A stretch of DNA of 50,658 bases from an uncultured Bacteriovoracaceae bacterium (GTDB lineage: Bacteria > Bdellovibrionota > Bacteriovoracia > Bacteriovoracales > Bacteriovoracaceae). The stretch is from NCBI GenBank assembly GCA_937931205.1, contig CALHBF010000026.1, positions 1-50,658 on the forward strand, in the 5' to 3' direction. Each line of letters starts with the position of its first letter. Position 1 is the first letter of the stretch. Positions 7,976 through 16,481 of this stretch are shown here, one piece after another. The position numbers and the translations under genes were made by a program. The notes under the pieces are model-generated. The model was not told where the DNA came from. It saw only the letters and a program-made list of their open reading frames with translations, and did not search any database.

Positions 7976-8323
7976 TTATTTTTTTGCCTTAGCTTCAGCT
8001 TTAGCAACGTTACCTTGGCCATCATTCACTTCAGTGATTAATAGACCAGTGTAGTGCTGACGGTGACCATTTTTACGACGGTAAGCACCTGGCTTGCGCT
8101 TAAGAACGATGATCTTACGAGTGCGAGCTTGTCTAACAACTTTAGCTGTAACTTTAGCACCAGCAACAACTGGAGCACCAACAACAGTTTTAGCGCCGCC
8201 AACAAGTAGAACGCGATCGAAATCAACAGTTGCGCCAACTTCAGCATCAATTTTTTCAACGTCAATCATATCGCCAGCAGCAAGCTTGTACTGGTGACCT
8301 TTGATTTCCACGATAGTGTACAT
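7976..8323 (-). CDS. rplU: 50S ribosomal protein L21
   Basis: L21 binds 23S rRNA in the 50S subunit. The 115 residues show the family hallmarks: MYTIVEIKGHQYKLAAGDMIDVEKIDAEVG, KIIVLKRKPGAYRRKNGHRQHYT and LLITEV. An Ala/Lys-rich tail of about 15 residues makes it slightly longer than the usual 103. AAGGAG lies upstream of the ATG. The gene leads the rplU-rpmA unit and is preceded by a promoter and a structured leader. Confidence 0.97.
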   Translation of the reverse strand: MYTIVEIKGHQYKLAAGDMIDVEKIDAEVGATVDFDRVLLVGGAKTVVGAPVVAGAKVTAKVVRQARTRKIIVLKRKPGAYRRKNGHRQHYTGLLITEVNDGQGNVAKAEAKAKK

Positions 8324-8404
8324 GAGAACTCCTTAATAGGTAAAACCACCTGGCGGGGAGGGGCTACAAACCCTTCTTTGGCCCTAGGTGAGTAATATAT
8401 AGAA
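8324..8404 (-). ncRNA. Candidate structured leader of rplU-rpmA
   Basis: Between the predicted promoter and the rplU start, an outer stem pairs 8386-8390 with 8347-8351 (CACCT/AGGTG). It continues with GGC/GCC (8352-8354 with 8381-8383) across a two-base bulge. An inner stem pairs 8371-8374 with 8359-8362. The segment is GC-rich, unlike its surroundings. Ribosomal protein leaders that feed back on their own operon are common, and L21 leaders are known in other bacteria. Whether this belongs to a described class cannot be told here. Confidence 0.4.
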
Positions 8405-8410
8405 TGGGTA

Positions 8411-8439
8411 TTTTTAAGTCTTTGTCGCGTAACTGTCAA
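8411..8439 (-). promoter_or_regulatory. Candidate sigma70 promoter of rplU-rpmA
   Basis: On the minus strand a perfect TTGACA (8434-8439) is followed after 17 bases by TAAAAA (8411-8416, 4 of 6 to the -10 consensus). The predicted start of transcription near 8404 leaves a leader of about 80 bases before rplU. Confidence 0.5.
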
Positions 8440-8462
8440 GAGTGTAACTCAGGTGTTTTATC

Positions 8463-8468
8463 TATAAT
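8463..8468 (+). promoter_or_regulatory. Candidate -10 box for the radical SAM gene
   Basis: A perfect TATAAT lies 60 bases before the ATG at 8528. No convincing -35 is visible at the right spacing, so this is tentative. TTTAGGA just before the ATG is the probable ribosome binding site. Confidence 0.3.
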
Positions 8469-8527
8469 TCTGCGATGGCTTTTTACAGGGCGGCATGAGA
8501 CAATTTAGCTGATATTTAGGACTAAAA

Positions 8528-9871
8528 ATGCCGAAAAAAGACAACGAAAGTTATTTAAATTACAAGAAAAGGGTCATAGATCCGGTTTCCAGCAGTTTCT
8601 GCGGGGCGAAATGGTTGAATACTACGATCTGGTTGACCAATGGCGCAACGGCCAGTTGTCATCACCCCCCAAGCCACTTAATCGAACTGGAAGAAGTTCA
8701 GAAAAACCCCGCGGCCCTCCATAATACGACATTTAAAAAGATCAAACGTCTGCAGATGCTCAAAGGAATTCGTCCAACCGAGTGTGAGTATTGCTGGCGA
8801 ATTGAGGATATGGGACCGGACTTCATTAGTGATCGAGTTTTTAAAACAATTATTTACTCAGATGAAGATTTGAAGAAAATTGCCGAGCAGTCCTGGAATC
8901 AAGATGTGATTCCGAAGACGATGGAAATAGCCTTTGATAGAGCATGTAACTTTGCCTGTGTTTATTGTAATCCGAATTTTTCTACTACTTGGGATAACGA
9001 AATTAAAAAGTTTGGGGCGTATGAGAATTTAGGAAATAAGAATCACTATATTCCTAGTGATCCTCGCATGAGAGATGCAGAAAATAATCCCTACGTGGAA
9101 GCATTTTGGAAATGGTGGCCGAAGTTATCACAGGAGTTGGAAGAGATCCGTATTACGGGAGGAGAGCCGCTTCTCAGCAGAGAAACATGGAGGTTGCTTG
9201 AGCATTTTGAAAAGAATCCTAATTCTGGCATGAGGGTAGCGATTAACTCCAACTTAGGAGTTAAGAAGGCCTATATCAAAAAACTGGCCGAACAAAGCCA
9301 GTATCTTCGTGATTTGCATCTATACACCAGTCTTGAAGCAGTAGGAAAAGAAGCAGAGTACATCAGAGATGGTTTGAATTTTGAAGACTGGAAAAACAAT
9401 TTAGAATACCTCGCAGAAAATGCAAGACTCACTTCATTGAATGTGATGATGACAGTAAATGCATTATCCGTTTTCTCGACAGTGGAATTTTTAGACTTTA
9501 TTAAGGAATTTAAATCACGTCATGGAAGAGGCACGGGAGTTATTTCTGTTAACATTTTGCGTATCCCTGACTTCCTAAGCATTACAACATTGCCGGATAA
9601 AATACTTGCCGAGTTTCAAGAGAAGCTCGTGAAGTGGTATCGTGCCAATGAAAAGTCGGATTTGTTTGTAGACTTTGAATTAGAGTCCATCAGACGGCTC
9701 ATTGATTATATTACTGAGGTCACCAAGCCTATGAGTGATTATCAACCTCGCCATGAAAGGATGATTTATTTCAAAAGATTTATTCTGGAAATGGATCGTC
9801 GTAGGCAAAGAGACTACCGACGAGTTTTTCCACAAAATTTTAGTGATTGGTTGGATTCAGTTTCGATATAA
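8528..9871 (+). CDS. Twitch-domain radical SAM protein
   Basis: The 447-residue protein has the radical SAM cluster motif CNFACVYC (Cys140, Cys144, Cys147) that holds a 4Fe-4S cluster and SAM. GGEPLL for SAM binding is about 60 residues later. The N-terminal part has further cysteines (Cys25, Cys44 in ASCHHPP, Cys86 and Cys89 in CEYCWRIED). This pattern fits the 'twitch domain-containing radical SAM' group, in which extra cysteines may hold a second cluster. Substrates of this group are mostly unknown. I see no short precursor-peptide gene beside it. It is likely a single-gene unit and overlaps the convergent NTase-like gene by 32 bases. Confidence 0.85.
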   Translation: MPKKDNESYLNYKKRVIDPVSSSFCGAKWLNTTIWLTNGATASCHHPPSHLIELEEVQKNPAALHNTTFKKIKRLQMLKGIRPTECEYCWRIEDMGPDFISDRVFKTIIYSDEDLKKIAEQSWNQDVIPKTMEIAFDRACNFACVYCNPNFSTTWDNEIKKFGAYENLGNKNHYIPSDPRMRDAENNPYVEAFWKWWPKLSQELEEIRITGGEPLLSRETWRLLEHFEKNPNSGMRVAINSNLGVKKAYIKKLAEQSQYLRDLHLYTSLEAVGKEAEYIRDGLNFEDWKNNLEYLAENARLTSLNVMMTVNALSVFSTVEFLDFIKEFKSRHGRGTGVISVNILRIPDFLSITTLPDKILAEFQEKLVKWYRANEKSDLFVDFELESIRRLIDYITEVTKPMSDYQPRHERMIYFKRFILEMDRRRQRDYRRVFPQNFSDWLDSVSI

Positions 9872-10715
9872 AATTGAGAACATCATTCATCGCTGTAATT
9901 TCGGCAAATGGAGCATTGACCATTTCTGCCATCTTTTTGAGTCTTACTAAGAAATGATAAGAGATTTCAAGATCAATCCAATGAAGTTGAGTGCCAATTC
10001 CCCAAAATTCCCATTTAATTTGTTCTAAAAAGAGATTCGCCTCATTTAAGGAAAGTTCTATTAGATAAGGTCGATCAGTATCTTCCCACATATGCTTATG
10101 GGGGAATAACGAACGAAAAGGTGAGGTCTTAAAAATATCGAAGAGATTCAGGTGTTCATGGTCAAGATAAAATCTTAGAGCAGAGGCGTTTGACGTCTGT
10201 TGAATAAGAGTGTCTAGACTCAAGGTGATGAGGTTTTCATTCAGTATAGCAAAGAGATACTTCCATTTTTGTATTCTGATTTGAGGATGTCTCTGCAACC
10301 AGTAGGAGTCACCGAGAATATGACGAGCGAGGAAAACTTCTTTTTGTGTAGAGGACTTGCACATCGACTGTTGCGAATTGAGTAGAATAGGATCTCGTTC
10401 TAATTCATAAGGATTGATCAGGCAGATAAGAGAAGAAAGAATTTCCTGAGGATAAAAATTAAGTTCTCCGAAAAGTTTATTTCTCTTCATCTGGGAGAAT
10501 AATTTCTTAGCTGTTTGAGAGTCACCAACATAGGTGACATCAATATCACTGGCCAAGGGATGATGTGCCTTGAAGTAGTAGCTATTGCGTATCCAGATTT
10601 GTGGAAATTGTTTTTTAAGACGACGATAACTCCATTGCATTAGCCATTCAAGGAGAGAGTTGTTCCCTCCTTGGAGCTGAATATTGGCAAGGTGTTCTTG
10701 TAAGTCTCTGATCAT
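9840..10715 (-). CDS. Nucleotidyltransferase-fold-like protein of unknown role
   Basis: I do not recognise this 291-residue protein as a named family. Residues about 40-65 (IWIRNSYYFKAHHPLASDIDVTYVGD) resemble the NTase active-site hairpin, in which GS is followed about ten residues later by a D-x-D pair. Here the pair is Asp57/Asp59, NS replaces GS, and Glu84 could be the third metal ligand. There is no signal peptide, so it should be cytoplasmic. It is the last gene of a six-gene operon, starting two bases after the outer-membrane barrel gene. The altered GS means it may be a degenerate member, and the NTase reading itself is tentative. Confidence 0.5.
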   Translation of the reverse strand: MIRDLQEHLANIQLQGGNNSLLEWLMQWSYRRLKKQFPQIWIRNSYYFKAHHPLASDIDVTYVGDSQTAKKLFSQMKRNKLFGELNFYPQEILSSLICLINPYELERDPILLNSQQSMCKSSTQKEVFLARHILGDSYWLQRHPQIRIQKWKYLFAILNENLITLSLDTLIQQTSNASALRFYLDHEHLNLFDIFKTSPFRSLFPHKHMWEDTDRPYLIELSLNEANLFLEQIKWEFWGIGTQLHWIDLEISYHFLVRLKKMAEMVNAPFAEITAMNDVLNFISKLNPTNH

Positions 10716-10717
10716 GA

Positions 10718-11896
10718 TTAAAAGAAGGCCCTTAAAGTTAGACCAACATCTGTCGTAACAAGTTTTTGAACAGGGAATTCTGTCGTTGAGCCCTTCGCAA
10801 CAGGTGAGAAAGCGAAAATTTCAGCTTCGGTATTGCTTGATAAGCTGAACGTGCTTCTTCCAACAAAATAAGTAAATCCAGATTTCACATCAGTGATAAT
10901 ACTTCCCTGAAGATTCACAAGAGGATGAATCTCGTACTTGTTGGAAAGAGCAAGAAAGTACTCAGTAGGTAAGAAGCGAGTGTTGAAATTCATAACTTCT
11001 TGGTGACGATTTCTTTTTTGATAACCGCCTTCCACACGAAGATGCCATTTACTCGTTAATTGCTCATCGTACCCTAGGACAATATCCCAAAGGTTATGAG
11101 ATTTTCTTTGATTTACATAATCTGACTGATAAAGAAGTTGTCCAAAGAACATGGCCTCTTCTGCCAGATAAGTTACCTGACCACCGATTTTATGGCGGTT
11201 TTGATCTTCTCCGACTACATAATCAAATTGAAGCTCTTCGCTGTGGGCATATTCTCCATGAAGCCAAAGAGTCTTTTCTAGTTGTCCTTCATAACCTTCC
11301 AGAGATTTATCACCAAGGACATAGAAGTTCATCACATGCTTTTCATCAACATAGAAAGTGAAGTTAACTCCGTCATTACCTTGTGAGAAGTTTGTGATTG
11401 AATTTAAAGAAGTTGGCTGATTAAAGGGGTTAAGGGGGTTAAAGATTTCTCCTTGCCCATAATTAATGAACATACGGCCAACAGTGAAACGGTGTTCTTC
11501 AAAAGTCCATTGATACATAAACTTATTAAGAACGACTTCTGTACGATAATTGTTCTCACCCTTGTCGTATTTCAGTTTGAAAATATCTCGTGCTACCAAC
11601 TTTTGAGGAAAGGTAAAAACACTTGTGGCAAGATAATCGTTCTCGTAAAGCTCAGAGTAGGTATGACGTCCTAAAACGTTGGCTTCAAAGCGAGAACCAC
11701 CTTTGACATCAATCTCGGCCCCTAAATTTCCATAGAGCATGTAAAATTCGCTTTGATCCCATGATTGCATAAGATCTTCGCGAGCTTCTTCGTTGTTCCA
11801 CGTTTTTCTTCCCTGACCTTCAAGGTTACCTGAGAATTCAACATCAAGAGCAAAAGCCGAAAGTGGTAAAAAGAGCAGGGGCAGTAAGTATTTCAT
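10718..11896 (-). CDS. Outer-membrane beta-barrel protein of the ABC/LolA-like operon
   Basis: A signal peptide (MKYLLPLLFLPLSAFA) precedes a protein rich in alternating, aromatic-ending strands, and it ends in Phe-Phe as many barrels do. The segment FTVGRMFINYGQGEIFNPLNPFNQP recalls the DUF1302/alginate-export style motif 'GRQ.i.WG.g.ifNPlN'. The mature protein is about 377 residues. The ATG at 11896 is preferred over the TTG one codon earlier. It follows the LolA-like gene by three bases. The likely role is the outer-membrane partner of the transporter. No substrate can be named from sequence. Confidence 0.75.
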   Translation of the reverse strand: MKYLLPLLFLPLSAFALDVEFSGNLEGQGRKTWNNEEAREDLMQSWDQSEFYMLYGNLGAEIDVKGGSRFEANVLGRHTYSELYENDYLATSVFTFPQKLVARDIFKLKYDKGENNYRTEVVLNKFMYQWTFEEHRFTVGRMFINYGQGEIFNPLNPFNQPTSLNSITNFSQGNDGVNFTFYVDEKHVMNFYVLGDKSLEGYEGQLEKTLWLHGEYAHSEELQFDYVVGEDQNRHKIGGQVTYLAEEAMFFGQLLYQSDYVNQRKSHNLWDIVLGYDEQLTSKWHLRVEGGYQKRNRHQEVMNFNTRFLPTEYFLALSNKYEIHPLVNLQGSIITDVKSGFTYFVGRSTFSLSSNTEAEIFAFSPVAKGSTTEFPVQKLVTTDVGLTLRAFF

Positions 11897-11899
11897 CAA

Positions 11900-12628
11900 T
11901 TATTCCGTTAACTTCTTTTGTGAGAATTGTTCGTTGCTAAATTTAACATTGAATTTAACATCATTGTATTTGAGTGTGGTGAACTTATTCTTTTCACCGG
12001 CAGGTATCATTTTCCATTCAGTTAAAAACTGATGGCCATCAAAGTTTTTCATTTTATCCAACTCAAGAGTTCTCTTAAGTGTGTTTTCTTTATCGTAGTA
12101 CTCATAATAGCGTGGAAGGCAGTCTTTTTGTGACATCATCATCACAATTTTGGGCCACATTGCTTTAGTATTTTCTTTGACGTTGTTTTCGATGACTTTA
12201 AAAGATTCCCCATTAATCGTTTTATCGGCAAGAAACTTTGGAGAGTAGTCTTCGCTCATTTTAGAAGCTTTCAGAATATCGTCATTGGTGAAATCAGAAC
12301 CCATCCAGCTTGAAAGAAGCATTGATGAAGAAACAGCAATTTTCCTTTTCATTTTTGGAAAGTAATTCCACATTTTATTTTCAAGTCGTAATGTACGGAT
12401 ACCCTTTTCTTTAGCAGGGCTCAGAATTTCTGACAGCGCACTGTTCTTACCTTCAACAGATGATTTTATTTCCAGAGTTCTAGTATAATTAGGGTTCTGC
12501 ACTGTCATGGTAATATGAGATTCAGAACGATCTCCTCTCATTTGATTATCGGCATATTTAATCCATTCATTGGCATCCTGAGCTTTAACTCCAAGAACTG
12601 CACAAAAAACAAGAAATGGCTTTTTCAT
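11900..12628 (-). CDS. LolA-like outer membrane lipoprotein-sorting protein
   Basis: The 242-residue protein has a short signal peptide (ending VKAQDA). It also has the hallmark of the family named outer membrane lipoprotein-sorting protein: WNYFPKMKRKIAVSSSMLLSSWMGSDFTNDDILKA. These proteins have a LolA/LolB-type half-barrel and are thought to carry a hydrophobic cargo through the periplasm. The start overlaps the ATPase stop (TAATG), and the next gene follows after three bases. With an FtsX-type ABC system and a barrel in the same operon, an inner-to-outer-membrane lipid or lipoprotein relay is a reasonable inference. This is not the housekeeping LolA. Confidence 0.85.
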   Translation of the reverse strand: MKKPFLVFCAVLGVKAQDANEWIKYADNQMRGDRSESHITMTVQNPNYTRTLEIKSSVEGKNSALSEILSPAKEKGIRTLRLENKMWNYFPKMKRKIAVSSSMLLSSWMGSDFTNDDILKASKMSEDYSPKFLADKTINGESFKVIENNVKENTKAMWPKIVMMMSQKDCLPRYYEYYDKENTLKRTLELDKMKNFDGHQFLTEWKMIPAGEKNKFTTLKYNDVKFNVKFSNEQFSQKKLTE

Positions 12629-13311
12629 TAATGTTCCTTCTGATCAGCAATCTGACCATCTTTAATATAGAGAACGGTTTTAACTTGATCGATTAATCGC
12701 TGGTCATGTGTTGAGAAAATAAACGTGAGATTAAATTCACTGTTTAGTTTTTTGAAGAGATCAATAATCTCTTGAGATGTTTTTGAATCGAGATTGGCAG
12801 TGGGCTCATCAGCTAAAATGAGTGAAGGTCTGCAAGCAATAGCTCTAGCAATAGAAACACGCTGCTGTTGACCACCCGATAACTGCTTGGGGAAACGGTC
12901 CTTAAAACTTGCAAGCCCTACTTGATCTAAGGCCCATAGAACTCTTTCTTTGATTTCTTCTTTATCTATATTTTTTAACTGAAGAGGGAACTCAACATTT
13001 TCATAGGCTGTAAGTACTGGAAGAAGCTGATAATCTTGAAAGACAAATCCCATATAATCCAGACGGTGCTTTGTTCGCTCCTCTAAAGTGAGATGAGTGA
13101 TGTCTTCCCCTTTATGAAAAACTTCACCGGTACTTGGAGCAAGAAGACCTGCAATCAAGTTGAGAAGTGTTGTTTTTCCTGAGCCAGAAGGACCAACAAG
13201 GGCCATGAAATCACCTTCACGAATCGTGAGGTTAATATTCTTTGCCCCATAAGTAATGTTTTCTTGGCCCGTCTCATACACTTTGCTGACATTTTTTAAT
13301 TCAAATTGCAT
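12628..13311 (-). CDS. LolD/MacB-type ABC transporter ATPase
   Basis: The 227-residue ATPase has all ABC motifs: Walker A GPSGSGKTTLLN, Q-loop VFQDYQLLP, signature LSGGQQQRVSIARA, Walker B LILADEPTANLD and the switch His in FSTHDQ. Length and the DYQLLP pattern match the LolD/MacB/FtsE group, which powers FtsX-like permeases by mechanotransmission. It overlaps the upstream permease gene by 11 bases and the LolA-like gene by one. It presumably drives the two permeases of this operon. Confidence 0.92.
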   Translation of the reverse strand: MQFELKNVSKVYETGQENITYGAKNINLTIREGDFMALVGPSGSGKTTLLNLIAGLLAPSTGEVFHKGEDITHLTLEERTKHRLDYMGFVFQDYQLLPVLTAYENVEFPLQLKNIDKEEIKERVLWALDQVGLASFKDRFPKQLSGGQQQRVSIARAIACRPSLILADEPTANLDSKTSQEIIDLFKKLNSEFNLTFIFSTHDQRLIDQVKTVLYIKDGQIADQKEH

Positions 13312-14503
13312 CTTTGCCTCGATTCATTATTTTGTAACTTGGATAAATCATACTGATGATCAAAAACAAATAGATCAGAATGGCCACCTGCCAATAGTAT
13401 TTGCTAACAGGATATATCTTAACATAAGGATGAATTAACATTCCTCCTAAATACATTGGTTTTCCACTGGTAAAGAGTTCAAGATTAATAGGATAGTAAA
13501 AATTGAGCCAGGTACAGAGGTGCCCGATCAACAGACCGATCAATAAGGCAAGGGTTCCAGTCAGGAAAACCTCGATGAAGAGGCTACTGATGATCCATGT
13601 TCTATTGGCACCGATGATATTGAGTGCGCTAAATTCTTTCTGCCTTTCGAGAAAAGAGATCATTAGAGTATTGGAGAGACCGAGGGAAATAACTCCTACG
13701 ACAACGATACAAACAATTTTAGTAAAACCATCAATAAATCGGATGGAAACACTGATCTCTGGAAGTAATTGATGCCAAGTTGTGACTTGTAGCTTTTCTA
13801 GAGTAGGGGGATTTCTTTCCATATCAAAATTTACTCGCTGATGATACTCATCCTCATCCAGTGAAAAGAGAGTCTGAGCACTTTCAAGATTGGTAAAGCT
13901 AAGACTATCCTCAAGGTCTCCTCCGCCAAAATCAAGAAAGCCCACTACAGTGAAAAGATCGTTGGCCACAGAGCCATCACGGGCCTGTCCAATAACCGCA
14001 ACCTGTTCGCCAATTTTAATATCAATTTTATTGGCGAGACTCATTCCTAGAACAATTTCGTTTGAAGAATCAGGGGCAACAAAACGGCCGGTTTTGACGG
14101 CAGTTGTTAGTTTAGAGAATTTATCTTCGAGTTGTGGAACCGTTCCATTGAGTAAAACTCCCAATGTTTTTTTGTTACCAGAAATAAATACAGGTGAAAC
14201 TACCCGGGGAATTGAGCTTGCTAATTCTTGTCCTGGAATATCACCAGTGCGAATAGTGGCAAAAGTATTAAACCGTTTGGTATTTCCTTCTGGATAGTAG
14301 TCCTTATTGGTGATTTGGTAAGAGCCCGCATATTGAGACAAGAAATCATTCATCACTTCTTTAGAACCGGCCTCAGAAAAATTGAGGACCCATAGAATGT
14401 AGCCTGTGCCTATTGCAAGGCTGAAAATCATAATCAGTGCACGTTTGGGCTCGCGCCAAATATTTCGATAACTGAATTTGAACAAAAAGTTAAATCGACT
14501 CAT
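13301..14503 (-). CDS. FtsX/MacB-type ABC permease
   Basis: The 400-residue protein has one N-terminal membrane helix (RALIMIFSLAIGTGYILWVL), a large periplasmic MacB-PCD-like domain of about 220 residues, and three C-terminal helices. The sequence LERQKEFSALNIIGANRTWI between the second and third helices is typical of FtsX-domain permeases. With the ATPase and the second permease it forms a four-helix-per-subunit transporter of the LolCDE/MacB class. It overlaps the upstream permease by four bases and the ATPase by 11. Confidence 0.88.
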   Translation of the reverse strand: MSRFNFLFKFSYRNIWREPKRALIMIFSLAIGTGYILWVLNFSEAGSKEVMNDFLSQYAGSYQITNKDYYPEGNTKRFNTFATIRTGDIPGQELASSIPRVVSPVFISGNKKTLGVLLNGTVPQLEDKFSKLTTAVKTGRFVAPDSSNEIVLGMSLANKIDIKIGEQVAVIGQARDGSVANDLFTVVGFLDFGGGDLEDSLSFTNLESAQTLFSLDEDEYHQRVNFDMERNPPTLEKLQVTTWHQLLPEISVSIRFIDGFTKIVCIVVVGVISLGLSNTLMISFLERQKEFSALNIIGANRTWIISSLFIEVFLTGTLALLIGLLIGHLCTWLNFYYPINLELFTSGKPMYLGGMLIHPYVKIYPVSKYYWQVAILIYLFLIISMIYPSYKIMNRGKDAI

Positions 14504-15711
14504 TGTTCTTCCTTTAGTTTCTTTAAGGTTCTAGAAATAGACCAGGAGTAACTTGAGCCCAAGATGAGAATGACCATGCTCACAGTAATTAGGATTTGCT
14601 CGGTTGCCAGACGAGGATAAACAATTCGAGGAAGTCGGATACCGGCCCGCTCAATGATGTAGCCCTGATTAATAAAGGTGAAATCAAGACCAGTCTTAGA
14701 CTGTATTCCTAGAATAATAGTAAGTAAGGTGGTCGAGAGTACAGAAGACAGGAGAATCATCAGAACAACTTCTGAGAGGCCAATTGACCAGAAATTCTTG
14801 AAGTTAACGCCCAGTATGTGGAGCATTCGAAATTCTTTGAGACGCTCCTGCCATAACATGCGCACCGGAGTGAGAATTGTCATCATGATGGTCACGGCAA
14901 TGATAAGAAAAAAGAGTCTTACCATACCATCATGAAAATCAAGAACTACCGCCATCTCTGGGTTGAGATCTTTCCAGTGTTTTAATTTGAATTCAGGGAA
15001 ACGTTTTTTGAGGTCGAGTTCTTGAGAGTTGACCCGAATAGGAATGCGATTAAATTTGAAGCCGTCTTCTGAACCTAAATAAAGGTTTTGCCAGGTTCTT
15101 TGAGAAATATAAACAAAGCGTTTTTGGAAAACGTTAGCATTGAACTGATATATTCCTTTAATTTTCAGAATTTCAGATCTTAATTCACCATTGATATCTT
15201 GATAATTGAGTACGAACTCGTCACCAACATGATACTTAAATTCATTTGCCAATGCCTGCCCTATGACAACTGAATCAATGTCGATATTTTCAATAAATGA
15301 TCCTGATGAAATAGAATCAGCGATTGGAAGAAAGTTTTTATGAAGACTGCCGATAATTCCAAGTACCGAAAGTGAAGCGCTCCCTTCTGGTGCTGAGATA
15401 TTGGCATCAAGAAGCAACTCAGGTGAATAAGCTGTAGCTCCAGCTTCTTTGATTTTGTTTTCTAATGATTCATTCCATTCTGCTGGATGACTTGAATCGG
15501 TATTGAATGAGTAGTGAGATTCTTGAATTTGGTAATCTCCTAGATTGGTATTAACTACGGCCTGTTCAATTTGGTGGTTCATTCCATCAAAAAAGGCCAT
15601 CACCCAAACTGAAACTGTTACAGCCAAAGAAACTGAAAAGGCGATAAAGAAGCTGCGGCCTTTATGTCTCCAGATATTTTTCGCAGCATAGATGAATAAA
15701 AAAGGATTCAA
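14500..15711 (-). CDS. FtsX/MacB-type ABC permease, first gene of the operon
   Basis: The 403-residue protein has the same plan as its neighbour: an N-terminal helix (FFIAFSVSLAVTVSVWVMAFF), a periplasmic domain, and three C-terminal helices with the FtsX-type stretch WQERLKEFRMLHILGVNFKNF. The pair probably forms a heterodimer like LolC/LolE. The start is a TTG at 15711 with AGGGA a few bases upstream; no suitable ATG is near. It leads a six-gene operon running to 9840. No strong promoter is visible in the 68 bases upstream. Confidence 0.85.
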   Translation of the reverse strand: MNPFLFIYAAKNIWRHKGRSFFIAFSVSLAVTVSVWVMAFFDGMNHQIEQAVVNTNLGDYQIQESHYSFNTDSSHPAEWNESLENKIKEAGATAYSPELLLDANISAPEGSASLSVLGIIGSLHKNFLPIADSISSGSFIENIDIDSVVIGQALANEFKYHVGDEFVLNYQDINGELRSEILKIKGIYQFNANVFQKRFVYISQRTWQNLYLGSEDGFKFNRIPIRVNSQELDLKKRFPEFKLKHWKDLNPEMAVVLDFHDGMVRLFFLIIAVTIMMTILTPVRMLWQERLKEFRMLHILGVNFKNFWSIGLSEVVLMILLSSVLSTTLLTIILGIQSKTGLDFTFINQGYIIERAGIRLPRIVYPRLATEQILITVSMVILILGSSYSWSISRTLKKLKEEQ

Positions 15712-15779
15712 AATATTTCCCTAGGTTTTGATACTCAACTATTAAATAACTTTTAGAGAATTTTGAACAGGGAATGAGG

Positions 15780-16277
15780 CTAAAATTTTAGCTGTTGAAG
15801 CAGTGATTTCTTTTTGTTTTGCTGTGAGGCAATAGAGAGAAAAATAGGGAAGCATGTAATGGTACAAGCAGCAGAATAAGTAATGGAGAGATCTTCACGC
15901 TCCCAAGTATAAACAGCATGCTCATCCTTCTTCTTATAGCCTGTCTGTTTCCCGTATTTCTTTCTCAAGGATTCAAAGAAGACATCATGAAGAAAATAGC
16001 TGGGAAGTTTAGCGTACATGTCTATGACCATATTCTTTTCAACCGTGATGAAAAGGGGGATGTGGTAGCGTTCTTTTTTGATCTCAGTTTTAAGAAGAAG
16101 CGTCGTGGCTGTTTTTCTGAGAGTCTGAAATTGCCCCGACAGTGGTTCTATGGATTGGTTTGGGAGATAAGAGTTAAATTCATCAATACTAAAATGATAA
16201 TTAGGGGCTTCTACCTTCGCTTTTAAAGGTTGATACATCATAAACAGGCATGGCAAAATAAACCGAAAAAGAAGCAT
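15780..16277 (-). CDS. Exported protein of unknown function
   Basis: I do not recognise this 165-residue protein. The N-terminus (LLFRFILPCLFMMYQPLKAKVEA) is a probable signal peptide. The rest has no membrane helix and carries two Cys in CTITC near the C-terminus. The stop codon lies in a perfect 14-base palindrome (15779-15792). It is upstream of, and on the same strand as, the ABC operon, 68 bases away, so it could share that transcript. Confidence 0.55.
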   Translation of the reverse strand: MLLFRFILPCLFMMYQPLKAKVEAPNYHFSIDEFNSYLPNQSIEPLSGQFQTLRKTATTLLLKTEIKKERYHIPLFITVEKNMVIDMYAKLPSYFLHDVFFESLRKKYGKQTGYKKKDEHAVYTWEREDLSITYSAACTITCFPIFLSIASQQNKKKSLLQQLKF

Positions 16278-16481
16278 ATTGTATTTTAGCAGAGGTTTTT
16301 AAAGATAGAGGAATAAAAATAAGTGACTGGTTTGCTCGGTTACGGAAAAAAATTGCTCGTTTCCATCTTTCTAAATGACCGAAAAAGCGGTTATTTGCCA
16401 AAAAAGAATGTCTTCTTTGAGGAAATAGGAATGTCCTTTAAGCTAATAAGTGACGATCAGGATGATAAGAAGGAAAAAATA

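Noticed and set aside
15779..15792. Perfect palindrome GCTAAAATTTTAGC as an operator for the ABC operon.
   Set aside because: It overlaps the stop codon of the preceding gene and has no second copy or clear promoter beside it; a plain AT palindrome is likely by chance.
16323..16481. Upstream extension of the transglycosylase frame.
   Set aside because: It would bury the lipoprotein signal peptide; AAGGA precedes ATG 16482.
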